A DNA stretch of 64,000 bases from Megalonaias nervosa. Taxonomy: Eukaryota; Mollusca; Bivalvia; Unionida; Unionidae. The notes under the pieces were generated by a model. It worked only from the letters and a program-made list of their open reading frames with translations, was not told the DNA's origin and searched no databases. Below are positions 51,007-62,268 of the stretch, in pieces. The DNA is taken from positions 1-64,000 of the forward strand of contig JAECUM010016717.1 of NCBI GenBank assembly GCA_016617855.1, in the 5' to 3' direction. Positions within the stretch are counted from its first letter, which is position 1; every line of letters starts with the position of its first letter. The position numbers and the translations under genes were made by a program.

Positions 51007-54000
51007 ATGGAGGAGTTTGAGAGATTATCTGCAATTAAGCTCTATAAAGCCAGATTTGATCTTGACAAACTGCCGAAACCTAAATTTAGGTTTTCGATGC
51101 AAGATCGTGCTTTAACAAATAAGGATATAACTGATCGTATCTGTGAAGCCAAGAAGGTATTTCACAATGATGACGCGGATCATGTGTGGTCAACATTCAG
51201 AATCAAAAATATTGTCGATACTACAATGAATGATTCGCGCGCAGGAAGAATTATTAACTATCTCGACAATCAAAGATATTTTATTCTAATAAAATTGATT
51301 GTGCAGACAGACGACGACACTTGGATTATCCGTGACAAATATGATCCTGTCCGTGTACATGTTGGAAGTAGCATCGTCACGTTGAATAAAAATTCCAAAC
51401 CAGCAACATTGACTGGCATTGACAAACCATATTGTGAACGAGAGTATCCTGTGACTGCAGTTGTTTATGCGTTGTATCCTCTGAATGATAAACCTAGCGT
51501 CACTGATCTAAACCGATGAAATTTTCTCGCTTAAATTGTATAGCTGAGCGAGTTACAGAACATTTTACAAACGCGATACGTGGAAACGGTTTAACGGATC
51601 TAAGACGTAAAAAAATAAATACATGAGCAGAAACAGTTAAAGATACCGGAGCGTCTATCAGCGACGTTGCTGAGCTGGGAAAGAAATTAAAATTCCCAAT
51701 AACAGTGAAGACGTTAACCGGAGAGATTTTATACAAATCGAAATGTAAATCAAGGGGAGTCCAGATAACGATTATTGATCATAACTCACACTCATGGACA
51801 TCGTCCGTAACAATATTTCCACGAGACAGAACAGTTAGATTTTATAATGATTATATATTTGATTTTATCAGAAATATCAGTAAGAGTGTCCCTGTATCTG
51901 TCTGGCTGTTTCAGAGTTCCGATGACGGAAATTATGATCAATTTGTACGGCCTAGCGGAGAAATCTATCGTGCAGAATTTCTCCACGACGAAATGAAAAA
52001 TCTTGCGTTGAAATGCACGAATGATAATGATATTATCGAACATTTACTGAATAACTAATTTACCGTTCCATCAGTTGCTGCTCATTTTGCTCAGGAGAAA
52101 AATTCATGGTCACCGACAAGATCGGAATTTCTTGTTGATGTCCAACGTAGTTGGATCGGATACGGACACGGCAGATTATGGAATACTAAATATGATTATA
52201 GCGACGTTATCTCAGTTGATATGGTAGCATGTTATCCTGGAAGTTTTCTTGGATACGGAGAGTGTTCTGAACACTTTAAGAGATTTGGACATCCAACACA
52301 CGAGATGACCAGAGCTACGGTAAATGGACCCATGCCAGAGTTTAATCTGAATGGATTTGTTGGTACAGAGTCATTCGAGTTTGCACAAAATCTCCATCCG
52401 ATTACTTATGCTTGGTTTGGAGGACTTTTCTCAGAAAAACACTGGGCTCCAATTGTTTTATTACGATTCATGCTTGATAATAAAATATTGATATCGTTGA
52501 AAGTAAATGAAGCAATTATATCATATCATGCACAAAAACAAATTTGGTTGCCAGAACCAGATAAGTTTGATGCAGAAAAAGATATCAGGAAAGAATTTCC
52601 TAATCTTGACGAGGATGAAATTACTGAACTTATTAATAATGTATCTAAATACAGAAAAGAAAATAATGAAAAACTTGCAAAAGATCTCGACAGAAAATAA
52701 TCGGTAAGTATACTCAAGGTGGTTCATGCGATCATAAGCAAAAGTGTACAAAATTAATTATGGACGATGCAGAACTTGATTTTATAATTACTGATACAAA
52801 GGAGAGAGGTACATTTACAAACAGAAATGATGCTTGGTAGTCGGATGGAACTAAATTAGGTACACTTGCTAGCTATACTGATGATGAGTTACCGCAGTTT
52901 ACTCATTTAAGATCTTCAATGCTCGCGTATGTTTCGATAAATTTATTATCGATGTTAAACAGATTTCCTCTGATTGCGGTCAGAGTTGCTACAGATTCAT
53001 TTTATGTCAATAAAGAACATGCAGAATTGCTAGAAAAATTATATATCGGCGCTGATGCATCATGGGGAGAATGGAGAATAAAACACGAAAACATATTTAG
53101 TTATTCTGAATCTGCCGACGTTGAAATTAAGGGGACATATTACAAGAATAATAATCAAGTATCAAAATCATCAGCACCATCGGTATATGATCCTGTGGCC
53201 AGACATAAGACTGTGTGGTAGTTCTGGTAAAACAACGCGTGCGATTGAATTATTAAATTGTTCAGATATGATTGTTTTGACGCCCACACATAAACTCGCC
53301 AGAGAGGTGATCGAACGACGAGTAAAATCTCAAACTTATCATAGTTTCTTTAGATGGTGCGGAAACGCATGGACTCCTGAACGAATGGGTGAGAAATACA
53401 TTCCTAAAATTATTATCTGGGATGAAATATGTACGGTGTCGCTAGATGTATTAAAAATATTTCTTGATTGGTTATTAACAAAGAATACTGCTGTGATATT
53501 GTGTGGCGATCATGGTCAACCGCCACCTTTTGTTGGACAGTCTCCACAAGAATGGTTAAAAAAGTTTGTAGATTATTACGAAGAAATAACTGATGATCAT
53601 AGAGATATTGATGAACCGCTGAAAGAATTTTAAAGGTTAATCACACTGCAGCCAGATAAAATACAATATGAGATAATGCGTGAAGTAATTCCAGAAACTA
53701 CGATGAATGATGTTTGGATTTTGTAGAGACCTGCTGATTTGATAGTTGCAAGTCGGAAGATAGTTCGTGATACACTTCAACAACAATTATTTTTGTTACA
53801 TAAAGAAAAATTTTCAAATCTACCTGTACCATTATGTTATCGCCCAGCAGACACTCGACGACAGAATATTGAAGTTGAGATTCCAGGTTGCGGTGATAAA
53901 CAAAATCTTGTATTAAATGATATTGTGTTAGTTCCTGTGAGTGCTGTTGAGAGCGAGTTAACGATAGACAAAACTCTATGGACACTAGGATACGCTATAA

Positions 54001-54432
54001 CGATTCATTGTCACAAGGATTAACTATTTCTGATACAAATTTCTGGATTGTCGATGATAGGATCGAATGGTCAAATTTAGTTTATTTCGCGGTGTCTCGA
54101 GTTAGAAGAATATCTCAACTGTGGAGGGTATTAATAGACAATGATAATGTAATCGTTGACGACGTCAAGGACGAAGTTATCAAGAAAAAATTATTTGGTG
54201 ATAAGCAATGTCACAAAAAAAAAATAATCGCGACTTTGATATCAATGCTGAATTTATTATGACACTGAAACAGCAACAAAATAATCATTGTGCGAGCTGC
54301 AACTGTAATATGTTGTGGCAGTATTCGAACAATAATCCAAGACAGTTTATCATGGATAGAATTAATAGTAGTCTTGGTCACACACGCGAAAATGTGATGC
54401 TAACCTGTCTTGAGTGCAATCGACGTACATAG
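51007..54432 (+). pseudogene. DNA polymerase B - SF1 helicase - HNH protein, Polinton B
   Basis: N-terminal region from ATG 51,007 (MEEFERLSAIKLYKARFDLD). PolB motif A VISVDMVACYPGSFLGYGEC lies near 52,205-52,260 and motif C region RVATDSFYV near 52,985. SF1 helicase follows: Walker A CGSSGKTTRAIELL near 53,215, motif II IIIWDEICTVS, motif III VILCGDHGQPPP, motif V region AITIH near 54,000 and motif VI VYFAVSRVRRISQ. An HNH-like domain (HCASCNCNM, FIMDRINSSLGHTREN, LTCLECN) ends at 54,432 after an A-run that shifts frame near 54,220. About eight breaks. Gene is convergent with integrase, 10 bases apart. Confidence 0.85.
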
Positions 54433-54442
54433 GGGTGCCAGT

Positions 54443-55426
54443 TTACAAAAGTGAACGCGGTGGTAACTGTGTGTCTTCAGGAATTACTTGTAATTGTTCG
54501 CGTACAAATCCACGTTGAGGACCAGTTGAATCTAGTCTGTAGATTGCAGGTCTACCCGTAGATCTTACCACGCTGGAAATTTTATGTGTTGTCACACTCC
54601 AAATAGATCAGTTACTCTTTTTATACCCCCTTCAAGTTCGCCAGATTCATATAAGTATCTGACAGTCACATTACCTAGTACTTGTTGAGAGGAAGAGTCA
54701 TGTCGTTGTATTGGTATATGTTTCTTTGTGATCGCATTGGTAGGCTTCATAGAAGTTGCACGAGTAATTTCATTATTTAACGCAGCTATCACACTTGGTA
54801 ATCTTACAACCCATTCACGAGATCTCATATCTTTCTGAACTTTATTCAGAGATATTTCCTGCGCATATTGGTATCCAAATAACCACTCAGCAAGTGTTCG
54901 ATTAAATGGTTCAATGATTGCCTGATCACGATGAATTGCAGTGTGTCCTCGTCTGATTTTAACATTATGTTTTTGTTCATCAGAGATGATACTGCACCAA
55001 GAAATTCTTTGCCAGGATCAACCTGTAGTAGTTGTGGCCATCGCAAGGGTCATCGTTGATAAATTCGTTCAAGCGAAGATACAACTTCAGATGCTGTTTT
55101 GTTGATAATGGTTCTGCTTCTTTATATCTACTTGCAACGTCATCAACAGTTAACGCGTATTTGTATGTGCGTGATTGATTTCTACCAATTTCAATAGTAT
55201 CGTGTGGTAAAAACAAAATATCTGCTTGATGAACTTCATTGGGAGCGCTGACATCAAAATGTGCATACTGAATTGTTTTAGGTGGTGGTTGATAAATTTG
55301 CCATATTGCCTTTCGTGCTAACCAATTTGCAGTAGCAGAACGTGAAACATCTGCTGCTTCAGCAAGTTTACCAATCGCTGCCCTACCCCTCCAATATCCT
55401 CTTGGGCTATAATATATCGATTCCAT
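54443..55426 (-). pseudogene. Polinton B integrase (rve)
   Basis: ATG 55,426 opens about 110 clean codons (MESIYYSPRGYWRGRAAIGK, NEVHQADILFLPHD with the first acidic residue of the core). Then come frame changes: LLQVDPGKEFLGAVSSLMNK, NHLIEHLLSGYL, VIAALNNEITRATSMKPTNA and the domain NVTVRYLYESGELEG, and a last segment FVREQLQVIPEDTQLPP to 54,443. Short integrase type without the chromodomain of Ad1. Three or more frameshifts. Confidence 0.85.
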
Positions 55427-55452
55427 TATTATGATAATAATTAGTTGATTAA

Positions 55453-55980
55453 TTACCAGCCCCTAGGACTAGTTTACCTTTCATCGCAGATTTTACTAGA
55501 AAACTAGCAAGTTTTTCTCTGAGAGATTTATTCTTTATATGGAATTCAGCGCGTGAATCAACTTCACGTCAGCGATGTGCAGCTGTTGTAAATCCTTATT
55601 TTTATATGCAACATCATCAACGTGACACGCTTGATCAATCGCATTTATTGAATACTCTCCAGGTTTTGGTTGATCTAGTTCGTCAAGCTGGATATCAAGT
55701 CGGGTTCAAGGACCACAATAATTATATCCAGGAAGATGTTTTTCTCCTTGGCCCATGGAGTCCCTGGTAATTTTCCTAGTGAAGCAGCGATATCACTACC
55801 CTTGATGGTCATGACCTTCATGAAGGTCGAAATAAATCTGTATTTGCTTGTACCACATTTCACACACTTGCCTGCAAGTGCGCGCTTTTTATTTTTAGTT
55901 ATTATTGTTGTTAATCCAGTGGTGGGTGTGGGCACTCTGCATCGAACATAATATAAATTTATATTATATACAACATGCAT
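55453..55980 (-). pseudogene. phospholipase A2 protein, Polinton B
   Basis: The minus strand reads ALAGKCVKCGTSKYRF, DIAASLGKLPGTPWAKEK, then in another frame a GP-stop-T calcium loop, RLDIQLDELDQPKPGEYSI, and AIDQACHVDDVAYKNKDL. The GPG glycine codon is TGA, and the catalytic His is Asp (VDDVAYK instead of THDIAYK), so this copy is doubly inactivated. Start overlaps the divergent ATPase start by 6 bases. Confidence 0.75.
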
Positions 55981-56650
55981 GTCATTGATTTGTCAGCGAC
56001 ACGAAAGCAGGAGTCAGTCAAGCATCGTGGAGCACTACCAAATTATATCAGAGCAATTATCATAGGTCAATCTGGGTCTGGTAAAACACAATTACTACTA
56101 AATCTGATAATGAGATGGCTCAAGTGGGATAAGTTGTTTCTGGTGGCACCATCTGTAGATGATCCGAGATGTTATGAAGTACTTAAAGATTTTAATGAGA
56201 TCGCAAAATTGTTGGACGAGGATGATAATGATATTATTGATTTTATCACCGATATTAGTGAAGCCCCATTTGTAGATGACCTCGATGGATTTATTAATAA
56301 TCTCGTAGTATACGATGATGTGATGCTGGACAAACAATCAAATCCAGCTCGGATATTTTCTCGAGGCAGGCAAAAAAAAAAAAAAAAAAAAACTGATATT
56401 ATATATGTTACTCAGCGATATGCACAAATACCTAAAGTGATCAGAGACAACTGCACTATTTTAGTTGTGTTAAAAGGAGTCGATATATTCTGCGAGATAT
56501 TCATCAGACTTGGTGTTCATGGGATATGGACATGATTAAGTTCAAAAACTTCTTTCAAAAACACAAGCTACTCCACACAGATTTATCACAATAAATTTAC
56601 ACGATCCTAGGTCGAGGTATCGTAAAGGTCTTGATAAAATCTTTGGATAA
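55975..56650 (+). pseudogene. Polinton B packaging ATPase
   Basis: ATG 55,975: Walker A IIIGQSGSGKTQLLL (residues 28-42) and Walker B NNLVVYDDVML (109-118), then DIIYVTQRYAQIPKVIRDN as sensor region. A run of 20 adenines at 56,371-56,390 encodes lysines not seen in other copies. A shift near 56,540 moves the last 40 codons (NLHDPRSRYRKGLDKIFG) to another frame. Its stop is 8 bases from the right terminal repeat. Confidence 0.85.
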
Positions 56651-56657
56651 AAACCAG

Positions 56658-56898
56658 AGCAGCAGAGAGGGTGAACGACCAACAGTGAGTGTCCGGGTAC
56701 GAAAATATACACATCATAGGAAATGAAAATAAAACGTCAGAGATAAAGTAACAAAATGATCTAACCCAATTAGAGAGAATTTAGATCGGTTAGAGGCTTC
56801 GGTTTGACGTTATTGACCTTGTATTTTCAGCTTTTGTAGGAACCTTTATTTTTTAAACAAAGACAATTCAAGCAAGTCTGTCCAGCCTCTCTGCTGCT
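56658..56898 (-). repeat. Polinton B right terminal inverted repeat
   Basis: 241 bp, reverse complement of 37,102-37,342 with scattered mismatches. Ends CCTCTCTGCTGCT, next to the gag continuation. Confidence 0.9.
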
Positions 56899-56904
56899 AT
56901 TAGA

Positions 56905-57900
56905 TAAGGAGGAAAGAGAGAGGCAAATGCTACTAGAGAAAGGGGAGAGGGAGAGAAACAAATGCAGTTACAAAAAGAAGAAAAACAAATGCTGTTGGAG
57001 AAAGAGGAGAGAGAAACACACACAGATGCAAATGCAGATTCAAATGCAAAAGAAAAGGAAGAAAGGGAATATCAATTTAGATTAAGAGAATTAGAGCTGG
57101 CAAGTGAAAAGCACAATCCCACTTTACATACAAATTCAAATTTTGATGTTACTAAGAATATTAAGTTAGTGCCCCCTTTTACAGAAAAAGAAGTAGACAA
57201 ATATTTTTCCTAATTTTGAAAAAATTGCTGAAAAGTCGAAATGGCCAAAGGAGCATTGGAATCTGTTATCACAGAGTACACTTTTAGGCAAAGTCCGAGA
57301 CATCCATGCCTCCCAATCAGTATAGCAGCGTGATAATTATGATGTGGTTAAGGACTATATCTTAAAGGGTTATGAGTTGGTTCTCGAGGCTTATCGACAA
57401 GGTTTTAGGAATTCTAGAAAAATCAACTCACCAGACCTATGTCGAATTTGCATGGGAAAAAGCACGACAATTTGATAGGTGGTGCTCTTTTAAAAAGCTT
57501 AATAAAGATTTCGAAAATCTCCGACATCTCATATTAGTTAAAGAGTTAAAGAACTGTGTCCATAGTGACATTAGGATTTATCTTGATGAGCATAAGGTCG
57601 AAACGTTGGAAAATGCTGCTCGTACTGCTGACGAGTATTCCTTCGCTCATAAAGTTTCTTTTGTAAGTAAGTCTTCCAATCAGCCGTTGTCTGGTAAAAA
57701 AGTATTTCAGCCTAATACGAGCCCTTCTAAATTTCAACGTGGCACAACTTTTAGAAAAATTAAGTTTCTGAAAAGCTTGATCAGAAATCCTTGTCTCGTC
57801 CTACTTGTACCTATTGCAAGAAGAAAAGACACGTTATTTCTGATTGCTTTAAATTGAAAAATAAGCATCAGAATCAACACAGACCTATCCCAAATGCCAT
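56905..57900 (+). pseudogene. gag 3' part (SCAN-like region and zinc knuckle)
   Basis: Resumes the charged helix (EERERQMLLEKGERERN), then YQFRLRELELASEK, NIKLVPPFTEKEVDKYF, WPKEHWNLLSQSTLLGK and YDVVKDYILKGYELV, NRKINHQTYVEFAWEKARQF-like sequence, and CTYCKKKRHVISDC near 57,815, a CCHC zinc knuckle. Four or more breaks. Zinc knuckle and SCAN-like region fit Ty3/gypsy capsid proteins of Gmr1-type elements. Confidence 0.75.
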
Positions 57901-57974
57901 TATTTCTAAGAGGTCAAGGTCACGGTCATGTATTAAAAGCATTACGTTTGTTGGGTCTCATAAACCCTAGTCTG

Positions 57975-58508
57975 ATTTTATTATGGAGAATTATGAACCA
58001 TTCATGTCGAAGGGTTCTATATCACTCTTGGTTGATTCTGCTAATCCCATCCCAATTAAGATTTTAAGGGATGGGAGTATCAGGTACTTTGCCTTTTTCT
58101 GAGAAGTCTTCTTCTAATGAGAATGTTCTTATTCAGGGAGTTGAGTACGGCTTTGTTAATGTTTCTCTCCATTGTGTAAATTTGTCATCAGTCTTAGTCT
58201 CAGGACCCGTGACGGTCAGAATAGTGTCTTCTTTACCCGTTGAAAGCATCAATTTATTACTAGGCAATGGCCTAGCAGGAGACAAGGTTGTGGGTTATCC
58301 ATTTGTAACTGACAAGCATTGTTTGCATCAAAAAGTCTATTTTATTGAAGAAGAATTCCCTGATTTATACCCAGCTTGTGCAGTTACCAGAGCTATGGCA
58401 AAGAAAGCTCTTGAGAATGATATTGATCGGGAAAGTATTCATTTAGCTGACACATGTATTGGTCAGGCTTTTGATGAGGTCACTTTCCCTCGTTGTTTGG
58501 ATCAGTGA
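57975..58508 (+). pseudogene. retroviral-type aspartic protease region
   Basis: Reads SISLLVDSANPIPIKILRD, where a shift falls at the D-S/T-G motif near 58,068, then VSGTLPFSEKSSSNENVLI and ESINLLLGNGLAGDKVVGYP, the LLGNDLAG-like end of this protease type. Continues to a linker before integrase. Active site disrupted by the shift. Confidence 0.6.
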
Positions 58509-58589
58509 AAGGGTATTGATCACAGTGCTCCTCTTTTAAATACTCATTCTCTTTTATCTAATCAGCGTGACAAACGACAATCACTTGTC

Positions 58590-59455
58590 GTCGGACAGGA
58601 AAAAGATCCTGAGATCTCCTGTTTGTTTCAAAGGGCCATTAGTGAAACTGAAGCCACAGAAGTAAATGTCTGTTATTTCATTAAAAGTGGGATTCTTATG
58701 AGAAAATGGAGACCTCCCGAGGTACCTGCTGGTGACGAGTGGTCAGCGAACTATCAAATTGTAGTTCCAAAATCGTACAGACAGGAAATACTTAGTCTGG
58801 CTCATGAAACTCCATTGGTTGGTCATTTAGGGATTAATAAGAATCATCACAAGATCTTGAATCACTTCTATTGGCCAAAAATTAAAAGTGATGTTTCTAA
58901 ATACTGTAGATCTTGTCATACTTGGCAAATGGTAGGAAAACCCTATCATAAGATACCTAAGGCTCATCTGCAATCAATTCCTGCATTTGACGAACCACAT
59001 AGCAGAAAAATGGTAGCTTGTGTTGGTCCCTTACCTAAGACCAAGTCAGGTAACCAATACTTGTTGACCATAATGTGTGCATCAACAAGATTCACAGAGG
59101 CAATTTCTTTGAGTAATATTAAAACTCAAACAATAATAAAAGCATTGATAAGGTTTTTTTTTTTACTCAGTTTGGGCCTTCCCAAATCTGTCCAATCTAA
59201 CCAAGGGTAAAATTTTATGTCTGGAATTTTCCAGCCAGTTATGCTTGAATTTGGCATCCAACAATTCAAGTGAAAAGTGAAATCATTGTTTGACAGAAGT
59301 ACAATGGAGAGAACGTTTGAGTCTGGTGATAGAGATCTGTCTCTCTTGCTCATTCTTCAAAATTTTCTTCAGATTAGGTATTACGGCCCTTACAAAGTTA
59401 AAAAGAAACTAAAAGAATTAAATTATAATAATAGTACTCCTGGGAGGTAACTAAA
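58590..59455 (+). pseudogene. Ty3/gypsy integrase placed before RT
   Basis: HHCC zinc domain: GHLGINKNHHKILNHFYWPK and KYCRSCHTW. Core: MVACVGPLPKTKSGNQYLL, where the first catalytic Asp is Ala, and LPKSVQSNQG, where the second Asp is Asn. The region that should carry the glutamate is deleted: the sequence passes from FGIQQFK directly to the ERTFESGDRDLSLLL domain. The element is therefore integrase-dead in three ways. Position before RT is the notable feature. Confidence 0.85.
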
Positions 59456-59489
59456 TTAAAGGACTATCAGTATGTTGAAACAGATAGCC

Positions 59490-61008
59490 AGGTAAATCAT
59501 GCAATTAATTTAGTTAACCCTGTCCCACTCATTGAGAATTTAAGTGAAGGAATGAAGTCGGACACTAATTATTTTGGAGTGACAAATCTTCAGAATTCAG
59601 AAATTATGAATAATCTGGACCAGAAACTTTTACATTTGCAACAACAAGAAAGGAATGAACTTAAACAGTTATTATTTGAATATGAGCACTAATTTCCAGA
59701 TGTTCCAGGAAGAACAAACACAATTTAGCATGACGTTGAAATTGTAAATTCCAAACCTGTAAAACAACACCTATACAGAATGAACCCTCGCAAACAGGAA
59801 TATTTGAAAAAAGAAATTCAGTATTTGCTGGAAAATGATTTCATAGAACTGAGTAAAAGTGACTGGAGATCACCATGTATACTTGTTCCGAAAACAGATA
59901 AAATATTCCGCATGTGCACTGAGTATAGAAAGGTGAACAGTGTGACTAAAACAGATTCATTTCCGTTACCAAGAATGGATGACTGCATTGATAAATTTGG
60001 AAATGCAAAGTATGTCACCAAATTTGACCTTCTGAAAGGATTTTGGCAAATTCCACTTACGGAAAGGGCAAAGGAAATTTCGGCATTCCTGACTCCAGAT
60101 GGACTTATCAATATAAAGTAATGCCGTTTGGGATGAAAGGTTCGCCAAGTACTTTTCAACGTTTAATGAACATAATTATAACTGGACTAGATAATTGTGA
60201 TGCTTACATCGATGATGTCATCATCTACAACGACACCTGGAAAGAACATTAACAAGAATTCGGAAATTCTTTGACAGACTCACTGATGCAAGTTTTACAA
60301 TTAATTTATCAAAACGTGAGTTCTGCCGTGCTCGTGTAACAATTCTAGGACATATAGTGGGACATAGACAAGTTAAACCTATAGATGCTTAGGTCAAGGT
60401 TATCTCTGAATTCCCTGTGTCTGTCAGTAAAAAGCAACTGATGCGAGGTTTGGGTATAGCTGGATACTATCGGAAATTTTGTTCCAATTTTTCCATCATT
60501 ACTGAACTCTTGACAAATTTATTGAGGAAGAAAATCAAGTTTCATTGGACTGAAAAATATCAGGAGGCTTTTGATAAATTAAAGACCACACTTAAGAGTG
60601 CTCCAGTTCTTACAGATCCAAATTTCAGTCAATCATTTAAACTGTCTGTTGATGCAGGTGATGTTGGGGTTGGAGCAGTATTGATTCAAGAAGATACAAA
60701 TTGTGTTGATCATCCTGTGTGCTATTTTTCTAAGAAATTAAATAAGCACCAAAGAAATTATTCAACAATTGAGAAGGAATGGTTGTCTTTGATATTAGCA
60801 TTACAACATTTTGAATTTACATTAGTTCAGCTCCTTCTCCGATTATTGTGTTTAGTGATCACAACCCCCTTACATTCATCGGCATAATGAAAAACAAAAG
60901 CATCAGAGATCATTAGGGTGGAGTTTGTTGTTACAGGAATATAATATTGACGTCAGGCACATCAAGGGAAAATACAATTTGATAGCAGATGAACTTTCAC
61001 GTGTATAG
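59490..61008 (+). pseudogene. reverse transcriptase - RNase H
   Basis: RT: WRSPCILVPKTDKIFRMC, YVTKFDLLKGFWQIPL (motif A), a shift near 60,117, MPFGMKGSPSTFQRLMN and YIDDVIIYND (catalytic YxDD intact). Connection/RNase H: AGYYRKFCSNFSIITE, KLSVDAGDVGVGAVLIQE and YSTIEKEWLSLILAL, then DHNPLTFI and IKGKYNLIADELSRV to TAG 61,006-61,008. Two stops (59,690; 60,250) and several frameshifts. No sequence of an integrase follows it before the LTR. Confidence 0.9.
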
Positions 61009-61145
61009 AAATATATTTCATGTATACTTTGTATCATTCATAAGAATTCTTCTTATTTTATTATTTTTCGTAAACCTCATGTATAATTGACCTATGGTAA
61101 GAAGAAAGCTTTAATATATAAATCTTTCTTTTTCATGGTGGGAAG

Positions 61146-61996
61146 TGTTATGTATATTTAATTTAATCGTTTGTTTGTTAGTTTTAAATTTTGTTTAAAC
61201 TCCATTACATTCTATTATAGCATAACTTTGATTACTGGATTTGGCATTGTCTAGAATTGCCCAAGAGCGATCGGGCATGTTACAGAGTTTACTGAATTTA
61301 TACAAGCAAGAATAATAGAAACATTGTATCTGGTTCTTGACCTGATCGTTAAGTTCAGTTAAGGTTATACCTGGACTACGTGAGAAGTAGCATATATCAA
61401 TTGGTACAAACTTCTATTTTTTCCAGAATAATGGACTTTTGACCCTCATCCTGGAATTTATTTTGCGTCTTAATTAGTCGTATAACTGTTGTTTTGATAG
61501 AGGTTTGTTGGTGGGGCTTAAAACACTTGAAACGTTAAGTTGTATTATGTTGTGACCAGTTTGGGTTGAATTTTATTTTCTTCAAATTGTTGAATTCAAA
61601 TGATTCGTTTCCCTGGAAATACAAAAGTGCTCTGAGAAACTTATTGGATAGAGACATTTGTTGGAATTTATACTGAATTCAAAACTGAAATAATATTTTC
61701 TGTGATTCACCAAGAGACTGTTGAAACATCAGCACTTCGCTGACAACAACAGACTTTATCGCCTTCAATTTCGGATTTCATTGGGACTCGAATTGAGTTT
61801 CATTTAGGACTTTTTATTACTAGGACTTCTACTTTTAATTCTTGGAATAATTTTGGATTTAATTCGCAAAACCGTAAGTTCTTTTTTCTCATTTTTCACT
61901 TTGTATTCTACGGAAATAACTTATTTGTTCAATTTTACAAAGCTTGTTGTTTTCACTCTGTTCTGTTACTTATTTCAAGAGCATAGATTCGTAACA
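61146..61996 (+). repeat. 3' LTR (851 bp)
   Basis: Begins TGTTATGTATATTTAATTTA and ends TAGATTCGTAACA. Colinear with the 5' LTR apart from indels and the foreign patch at 61,257-61,310. Preceded by GGTGGGAAG, a weak polypurine tract. Confidence 0.85.
61257..61310 (+). other. adintovirus-derived patch within the 3' LTR
   Basis: CAAGAGCGATCGGGCATGTT and the following 30 bases match Ad2 63,592-63,643 with few differences and are absent at this place in the 5' LTR. The source is the core protein gene of Ad2, about 2.3 kb to the right. Confidence 0.75.
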
Positions 61997-62004
61997 CCTG
62001 TATG

Positions 62005-62189
62005 TGACTGTGCCACCTGTAGAGCCTCTAAGAACATTACAAACTGTCCCTAGGACACCACACCTTCGTCACCAAAAATGTTTTACAGCGACTTGTTTAT
62101 ATTCCACTTTGATCGTTTTGATGTGTATTTTATCGATGTACTTCACCATTTGGCTTTCATGTATTTTTATCTTTCGTGTTCCATTTTAA
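62005..62189 (+). pseudogene. Ad2 membrane protein, C-terminal fragment
   Basis: Continues directly after the 3' LTR: TVPPVEPLRTLQTVPRTPHL and YSTLIVLMCILSMYFTIWLS, matching Ad1 codons about 60-120. The N-terminal half is missing. Confidence 0.75.
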
Positions 62190-62200
62190 AATGTTTTTGA

Positions 62201-62206
62201 AATAAA
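62201..62206 (+). terminator. polyadenylation signal AATAAA
   Basis: Conserved position relative to Ad1 (653-658). Confidence 0.55.
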
Positions 62207-62222
62207 CTTGCCATGAAAAAAG

Positions 62223-62229
62223 TATAAAA
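62223..62229 (+). promoter_or_regulatory. TATA box before Ad2 ATPase
   Basis: TATAAAA, conserved with Ad1 676-683, about 40 bases before the ATG at 62,269. Confidence 0.6.
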
Positions 62230-62268
62230 CTCTTGTATTTTCTGTCTTCATTTCAAAAGTGACATTCC

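Larger units (their letters stand above)
37102..56898 (+). mobile_element. Polinton B, nearly complete, 19.8 kb
   Basis: Bounded by 241-bp terminal inverted repeats that start AGCAGCAGAGAGG. Flanking bases CTTAGA and ATTAGA (counting the terminal A on the left) match at 5 of 6, as expected for a 6-bp target duplication. It inserted in gag of the surrounding retrotransposon. Genes: core protein, pX-like proteins, MCP, protease, fiber-like protein, membrane protein, penton, helical protein, HNH nuclease, zinc ribbon, PolB-helicase-HNH, integrase, PLA2 and ATPase. Later insertions add a LINE with its own solo LTR and a SINE. Confidence 0.9.
35698..61996 (+). mobile_element. Ty3/gypsy retrotransposon, Gmr1-like gene order
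   Basis: Bounded by related LTRs (920 and 851 bp), with a tRNA-Pro primer site after the first. The internal order is gag, protease, integrase, reverse transcriptase, RNase H; integrase before RT is the order of Gmr1-like elements, otherwise a copia feature. Gag is split by Polinton B. Flanking 5-mers CATGT (35,693-35,697) and CCTGT (61,997-62,001) match at 4 of 5. The LTRs differ visibly, so the insertion is old or partly converted. Confidence 0.8.
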
